Assembly (NCBI GenBank): GCA_022559845.1
Contig: CM040123.1
Location: 319,219,933 to 319,283,932 of the forward strand
DNA length: 64,000 nucleotides
Source of the DNA: Amorphophallus konjac
Taxonomy: Eukaryota > Streptophyta > Magnoliopsida > Alismatales > Araceae
Direction of reading: 5' to 3'
Below, one piece after another: positions 57,912 through 64,000 of this stretch (its first letter is position 1; each line of letters starts with the position of its first letter). Made by a program: the position numbers and the translations under genes. Below the pieces are notes generated by a model. It did not search any database. It saw only the letters and a program-made list of their open reading frames with translations, and was not told the origin of the DNA.

Positions 57912-60900
57912 TTACCTGAATGGGGGCGCTGGGGCGTGGTACAGCCTCAAGTGCCTTCCATTAAGAGGCGGGAATTGAACCTCCCCGCGGTGGTTGACAA
58001 TTACATAGGCTCCGCCTTCGTAGACTTTCTGGACTACGTAGGGTCCGAGCCAGTTCTCGTTTAGCTTACCTTTGGGGTTGGCCGCCATGAGATCTCTTCT
58101 CTTGACCATGACAAGGTCACCCTTCTTGAATTCGCGTTCCTTGACGAGCTTGTCAAAGGCGCGTGCAATCCGGGCCTGATAGACCTGGATATTCTGTTGG
58201 GCTTGAAGCCGCTTTCCTTCCAGACTGGAGAGTTCATCGAGCCTTCGCTCGGTGTTGGTCTGCCCTTCGGGGACAAGCCCATGCTGAATGGCGACCCTGA
58301 GGGACGGTATCTCCAGTTCGACGGGGATGATTGCTTCCGAGCCATATACAAGAGAGAAGGGCGAGCAGCCCGTTGGGGTCTTGTATACGGTTCGGTACGC
58401 CCAAAGCGCTTCATACATTCTTTCTTCCCAGTCCCTTTTGTTAGAGCTAACAGTCTTGGCCAGGAGAGTGCAAAGTGTCTTATTGAAAGCTTCGGCCAGC
58501 CCATTGGCTTGTGGATTGTAAGGAGTCGATGTCCTCCAGTCAATTTTGTATTTTTCTGCTAGCCGGTAAACTTTCTGGTTGCGGAAGTGGCTGCCGTTGT
58601 CCGACACAATCCGGTCGGGCACGCCGAACCGGAATATAATGTTGCGGCGGACAAACCTGACCACGATTTCTCCGGTGACCTCCCGTAAGGCAACAGCCTC
58701 TGCCCAGCGGGAGAAGTAGTCGGTCGCCGCCAGAATATATTTGCAGCCTGTGGAAGATGCAGGAAAGGGGCCCACGACGTCCGTTCCCCATTGGGCGAAC
58801 GGCCAACTGGGCACTGTTGGGTGTAGTGGTGCAGGAGGTCTTCTGGGAATGGTGGCATGCTCCTGACATCTCTGACACGACTTAGCATACTCGCAACAGT
58901 CGTTGAACATTGCAGGCCAATAATAGCCAAGTTTCTTGATTTCAATTTTCATTTTCGGCCCCGCCTGGTGTGCGCCAGCTATGCCGGCATGGACCTCCTT
59001 CATAACCCTCCAAGCTTCTTCAATGGACAAGCATCGGAGGAGTAGCTTCCGTTTGGCATCGGCCACAATCCGGAATAATATTCCGCTTCGGAGCTCATAG
59101 GAGTCCTTGGTTCTGACCAGCTTGATCTTTTCTTCTCTTCGGTCGGGTAGTCGCTGGTGCCTGAACCACTGCATTAGGGGGTCCCTCCAGTCAGGCAGGC
59201 TGACGGCTTCTGCTGTAGCGACCTGTAGGTCCTCCTCTTCCGGCTCTTCTTCTATCATGCTGGGCATCTGGCGTTGGTTTATTACTTGGATATGGAGATA
59301 TCCATCTGGGGGCACCGCCAGTGAGCTTGCCAATTTTGCCAATGCGTCGGCTTGTGCGTTCTCCCCTCTGGCGACATGGCCTATCTCGAGGAGGTAGAAC
59401 CGCTCCATGAGCCCTTTTGCTTTAGTGTGATACGGGAGCAGCTCAGGTTTTCGGACATCAAACTGCCCCTGGACTTGCTTGACGACCAGCAGCGAATCGC
59501 CGAACACCTGGAGCATTTTGATCTCCATTTGGAGGGCGACCTGGAGGCCGATGATCAGGGCTTCATACTCTGCTTCATTATTGGTGCAGGGTTTGCTGAT
59601 GCAGCAGGAAGTGTGCATCACCTCTCCGTCCGGCGACTTGAGGACGATGCCTGCTCCGGCTCGTACCTTGGTGCGCCCGGACGGGGTCGCTTCTGTCCTT
59701 GAGGCTCCATCAAAGTAAAGCTGCCAGATGGCTTGTTGTATTTGGTCTACCTCTAGTGTTTCATCTTCAGGTAGCTCGGTGGCCAACGGGGAGTCTTCGG
59801 GCACGGGATGTGCTGCGAAGAAATCCGCGACGGCTTGTCCCTTAACGGCCCTTTGCGGCACGTAGGTGATATCGAACTCCATGAGCAGCACGGCCCACTT
59901 GCCAAGGCGCCCCTTTGGGACGGGCTGAAAAGGATGTGCTTAATGGGGTCGGCCCTGGATATCAAGCTGACTTCATGGGACAGCATATAGTGCCTCATCT
60001 TCTTGACTGCAAAGACCAGGGCAAGGCAGATCTTTTCGATCGGGGTGTACTTAGCTTCTGCACCCACCAATCTTCGACTGAGGTAGTAGAGAGCCTGCTC
60101 TTTTCCCTCATCATTGTTTTGGGCGAGCATTGCCCCCAGTGAGTATTCGGTGGCCGCTATGTATAGAATCAGCGGTCTGCCTTTGACAGGTGCCCCCAGG
60201 ACAGGCGGGGTCTCCAGATACTCCTTTAACTGGTCAAACGCGTGCTGGCATTCATGACCCCAGCTGAAAGGTGCATTCTTCATCATTAGTCTGTGGAATG
60301 GCTGGCAGCGCCCCGACAGGTTGGAAATGAACCTGCGGATGTAAGCTAGACGCCCCTGTAGGGATCTCAGCTCTCCCAGATTCTTCGGAGGGGGCAGCTC
60401 CTGGATAGCTTTTATCTTAAAGGGGTCGATCTCGATCCCTCGGTGTCGGACGATAAAGCCGAGGAACTTTCCACTGGACACGCCAAAGGCGCACTTCATG
60501 GGATTCATTTTCAGCCCGTATAGGCGGAGCCTTTGGAAGACGACCCTGAGGTCATTCAGATGCTCATCCCTCTTTTTAGTCTTGACGACCAGGTCGTCGA
60601 TGTAGCATTCGACCTTGCTGTATAGCAGCTCGTCGAAGATCTTGGTCATCGCCCGCTGATATGTGGCACCAGCATTCTTGAGGCCGAAGGGCATCCTCTT
60701 GTAGTGAAATATCCCTTTAGGTGACCTAAAGGCGGTGTGAATCCGGTCGTGGTCGGCTATCCAGATTTGGTTATAGCCGGACGACCCATCCATAAAGGAC
60801 AAGGCCTCGTGGCCAGTAGTTGCATCGATCATCACTTCGGTGATAGGCACCGGGAAGTCGTCTTTTGGGCAGGCTTTATTCAGGTCGCGGAAATCCACGC

Positions 60901-63900
60901 AAATCCTGATCTGTCCATTCTTCTTTTTCACCGGTACAATATTGGCCAGCCATGTGGTGTATTGATTCTCCGCCACGAAGCCGACGTTTATGAGCTTGTC
61001 GACCTCTTTGCAGATCTGGCTGGTTAGCTCCGGCCTCATGCGCCGGGGAGGTTGCTTCACTGGTTCCACTTTGGGATCAATGGACAGGATGTGTTGAGTC
61101 ACCTCGGGGCTAAGTCCGGGCATTTCTTTATAGTTCCAGGCAAAGCAATCCCGGAATTCTTGCAGCAACTTTGTGTATTGTTCTCTCTCCTGTAGAGGCA
61201 TGAGAGCACTCAGAAAAGTCGGCCTGGGATTGTCTTCTGTGCCAAGGTTGATTTCAACCAATTCGTCGACTGTGGCCTGGCCGCCATTTTCAATTTCCGG
61301 CGGGGCTGGCGACAAATCGACGAAGTCTTGGTCTTCATTGTCCTCGGGTTCGAGAATGCCATCTCCCTCTTCTTGTTCATCATGACTGGGCATGGAGGCT
61401 GCATTCACCTCGCTCTCCTCCTGGGCCGTGGCCGCCGGGTGTGCGAGGCCCGCTGGCTCAGAGGGGCGTAGGTCCATCTCAGGCTCTTCTGTGTATTCAT
61501 CATAGATAGCTTGGACGGGAGCCGGGGCAGCCGCATCTTCAGGGGCCTGGTAGTTGATGGACACGGTGTAGGCTCCCGCTCTGGGGCTGTCCGCTACATG
61601 GGGGCGTGGCGGGGCTATCACATAATCCCCCATCCTGAGCTCGTCCCTGTCAATGAGGTCTTGGGCAATGTCTTTGAAGACATAGCAGTCTTCAATGGCG
61701 TGGCCCAGCACCTGGTGGTAAGGGCAAAATAGCGGGTCCCCGCTTCTTCGGGTGTCTTGCGGCCTCTTGGACCGTGGAAGGGAGACTTTGCCGTAGTGGC
61801 ATGCCCAGTCGAAGATGCCCCGGGTCTTCTCTCTCGGAAAGGAATAAGGCTTCTGTAGCTTCTCTTGGAGTGTCAGCCCTTGCCTGGTCGGCCGCTCGGT
61901 CAGCGAGCTTGCCATGTCTCTCATTTCCTGCCTTGACAAAGCGGGGGTGCTGGGACTGGCGCCTCGGGGCCGAGGCATCCGGCCACCCCATGGGGGGAGG
62001 GAGCCCTGGATCAGGTCGGCGACTAGCGAGGTTAGCTCGGCTAGCCGCCTCTTCAGCATCTCGATCTCCCGTTGCTGCCTGTGGTACAAGGCGTACATGA
62101 CGGGGTCGTATCGAGGGGAATTCGGAGCATGGCCCATGCTGCTGCTCCTTGCTTCGCCGGCCGGCCGGGGCGAAGGTGTTTCGCCGGTGTGCCCTTTCGA
62201 GGTCGACACTTCGGGGAAGGAGGGGGTCTTCTCGGTGCAACGGCGGCGGGGAGGTTTCCAAAGGAAGATCTCCTCGTCTTGTGCCTCCTGCATTGGGGGC
62301 GCAGGATATGCATCTTGACAGGCTTCCCGCGAATCTGTAGCTTCTACGGGATCGTTGCCGGGCCATGTTGAGACCGATATGACATCAGTCTCGTAGTAAT
62401 TTTCTAGTGAAAAGCCCAGACCGGGGTGCTTGGTGACTTTCAGCAACCGTCGATCCAGGTTTGGTGGATTCCACATTTTTTCAAACATTTCCTTCCGGCT
62501 GGAGGGCTGGTAGGGAGGAATCTTCTGCTTCCTGACCATTCTGGCTGCCCGGTCAGTCATGTGGGGAAGTCCCGTAATGGGGACGTGCGGGTCATGCAAC
62601 TCGTCAGGGAACCGGCAATCGTCGTCTTCCCTGACCGGCTTCTCCCCGGCCACATAGAAGATAGTGGACGGCCCCTCGGGGTTAGGCACCTCGAAGGTTC
62701 TCAATTGCTCAGCCGCTTGGCATTCAATTTCCGCTATCGGCTTGACGATCCCTGGCGGGACCCTGACATCTTCTAGCAGGTCTTCGAGGCAGGGTGCCCC
62801 CGGTGTGGGGTAGATGGCGAGAGGGGCTGCCCTAAATACCCCTTCCTCTTGTGCAATACATGGTACATGTGGGGGAGCCACATAGCCTGGGGGCGGCGGA
62901 GGAAACCAGCCTCCCGATTCCATTTTCTTCTTTCCCTTGTCTCGGGCAGCTTGAGGAGCTTGCTTCGCCTCTCCCAAGTACAGATTAGCATCTGACAAGT
63001 GACACTCAAACACCTCAAACGGGTGGAGGTCGGCGAAGATTCTGACTTCCTTTCCCTCGCAGGGGTACTTGATACACTGATGCAAGGTGGAGGGCACCAC
63101 CCTATTTTGGTGTAGCCAAGGCCGGCCGAGCAACGCCTTGTAGGACGTGCTGGAGTTGATGACGTGGAACTGGACTTTGGAGGTGAAGTCGTCAAAGGTC
63201 AAGTTGAACTCTGCGACCCCCATGGGAACCTCACATTTCTGGTTAAAGCCGGCAATCTTGACATTTTTAACTTCGACCAGGTGTACGTCAAAGTAGTGCT
63301 TCTGGTATACCCGGTACGGGAGTATATTCACTGCTGCCCCTGGGTCGATCAAGACCCTGTTGATAGGCTGGCCGTTCAGCTGCCCTTTCATGTAGAGGGG
63401 CCTGTTATGGCTGCAAGTCGGTAGGAGCATGTCATCTTCTGTGAAAGCCACTGCTACTTCAGGTGATAATTCTGCCAAACAGGCTTCAAGGTGTGCTGGC
63501 GTCTGGAGTGCGGCGATGATGGCTTGCCGTGTTTCTTCATTCAAGGACAGCATCTCCCACACCGTGAACCGGGTCGGGATTTTCTTGAGGTGTCTGACTA
63601 TTCGCTCGGCCGCCCGCACCTTGAGCAGTTTCATCTCTTCGGGCTTGCTGCGCCTGCCCTCATCCTGGGATTGGAGCGCCGGATTAGGGGACGCCTCCTT
63701 TGCGGGATCTGTTGTAGCCCGTTGAGCAGGCGGGGCCTGTTGGGCCTCCTCCGCTGTTCGCATGAATTCGGCGAGGTTTGGGGTGCCGCTGAATCCTTCC
63801 TCTGGCTGGGCAGGAGTTGCAGCTGGCAGAGCTTGGGGAATGCTTGCTTTACTGGTCGCAGCGGGCCCCTGGGGGTGCGCCCGCCTTCCTGCTCGAGCTG

Positions 63901-64000
63901 ACAGGAACTCGGCGAACGACGGGGCGCCTTGACTCTTGGTGCCTCCGGGGTAGAGGCCTGATGGAGGAGGGATCTCGGTGCCTCGGACCTCGGGCTCGGG
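57912..64000 (-). CDS. Tat-lineage polyprotein of element E (protease, RT, two RNase H, integrase), 5' partial
   Basis: The frame is open from the window edge at 64000 to about 59930, then shifts by one base in an A4 run (59928-59931) and continues to the stop at 57912. In order: a twice-repeated FAEF motif (~63,930 and ~63,770), protease RVLIDPGAAVNILP (catalytic Asp codon 63344-63346), a long acidic and proline-rich spacer, a CCHC-like knuckle CPYHQVLGHAIEDC (~61,690-61,730), RT with CVDFRDLNKACPKDDFP and YIDD (60593-60604), RNase H (LSRRLVGAEAKYTPIEK), then a second, archaeal-type RNase H (FDGAS, NNEAEYEAL, GDSLLV, NAQADALAKLA) and integrase: HHCC finger, WGTDVVGPFP, SDNGSHF, NGLAEAFNKT, and a C-terminal GPY module. 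Dual RNase H is the Tat hallmark. Gag would lie beyond the window. Confidence 0.88.

Larger units (their letters stand above)
43750..64000 (-). mobile_element. Element E: large Tat-lineage Ty3/gypsy retrotransposon with an antisense gene (partial)
   Basis: In element sense (minus strand) the visible order is polyprotein (64000-57912), a region with 76-bp repeats, an antisense plant-mobile-domain gene (plus strand, 50907-56671), several tandem arrays, a purine tract (47280-47298) and a 3' LTR (47279-43750). The second RNase H after the first, the LIDPGAAVNILP protease motif and the extra gene between pol and LTR place it in the Tat (Retand/Ogre/Grande) group. Tat elements with additional antisense frames have been described. 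At over 20 kb it is the largest element here. Only one frameshift is visible in pol, so it may be fairly young; the 5' LTR lies outside the window. Confidence 0.85.

Overview
This window is plant nuclear heterochromatin, almost certainly from a large-genome flowering plant. I see no rRNA, tRNA, CRISPR or clear single-copy host gene. Nearly everything is transposable-element DNA: Copia (Sirevirus-like) and Ty3/gypsy (chromovirus and Tat-like) LTR retrotransposons and CACTA (En/Spm) DNA transposons, nested inside each other. The sequence does not let me decide between monocot and eudicot. Elements are named A to H here.

Left stack (1-20760). The decayed 3' end of a Tekay-like chromovirus (C, 1-676) runs into its 3' LTR (677-19162). 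That LTR is split by a complete 10.4-kb Sirevirus-like Copia element (A, 822-11245, target duplication ATATA) and by a small LTR element lacking pol (B, 12610-18411, target duplication TTGAC/TTAAC). C itself sits in a heavily decayed CACTA transposase whose remains continue at 19163-20760. The stretch 20761-22757 is the only part with no recognisable element.

Right stack (22758-64000). A second CACTA element (G) starts at its terminal repeat at 22758 and is read on the minus strand. It shows a Transposase_24 (PTTA)-like accessory gene (41016 down to 23403), with a 178/201-bp tandem array in its last intron and a run of proline-rich mini-exons at its 5' end, then the C-terminal part of a TNP2-type transposase (41144-42437). 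Its accessory gene is split by a minus-strand Sirevirus-like element (D, 25549-39219), which holds a solo chromovirus-type LTR (H, 28733-31698). Its transposase gene is split at 42433 by LTR-like DNA (F), and F in turn by a large Tat-lineage element (E, 43750 to beyond the window end).

Element E is the most interesting object. Its sense strand is minus: protease, a CCHC-like knuckle, reverse transcriptase, RNase H, a second RNase H and integrase (64000 down to 57912). On the opposite strand, between pol and the 3' LTR, lies a complete-looking transcription unit: TATA box at 49611, a leader full of tandem repeats, a probable leader intron ending at 50902, and a six-exon gene (50907-56671) for a plant-mobile-domain (PMD) protein with a duplicated lysine/arginine-rich exon and a C-terminal coiled coil. 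Around it are at least five unrelated tandem arrays.

A recurring theme is that the LTRs of A, C, D and H each carry their own array of short imperfect palindromes upstream of otherwise ordinary LTR sequence. All coordinates and identities come from reading the sequence by eye. LTR ends, target duplications and splice junctions are explicit base matches; family names rest on remembered motifs.
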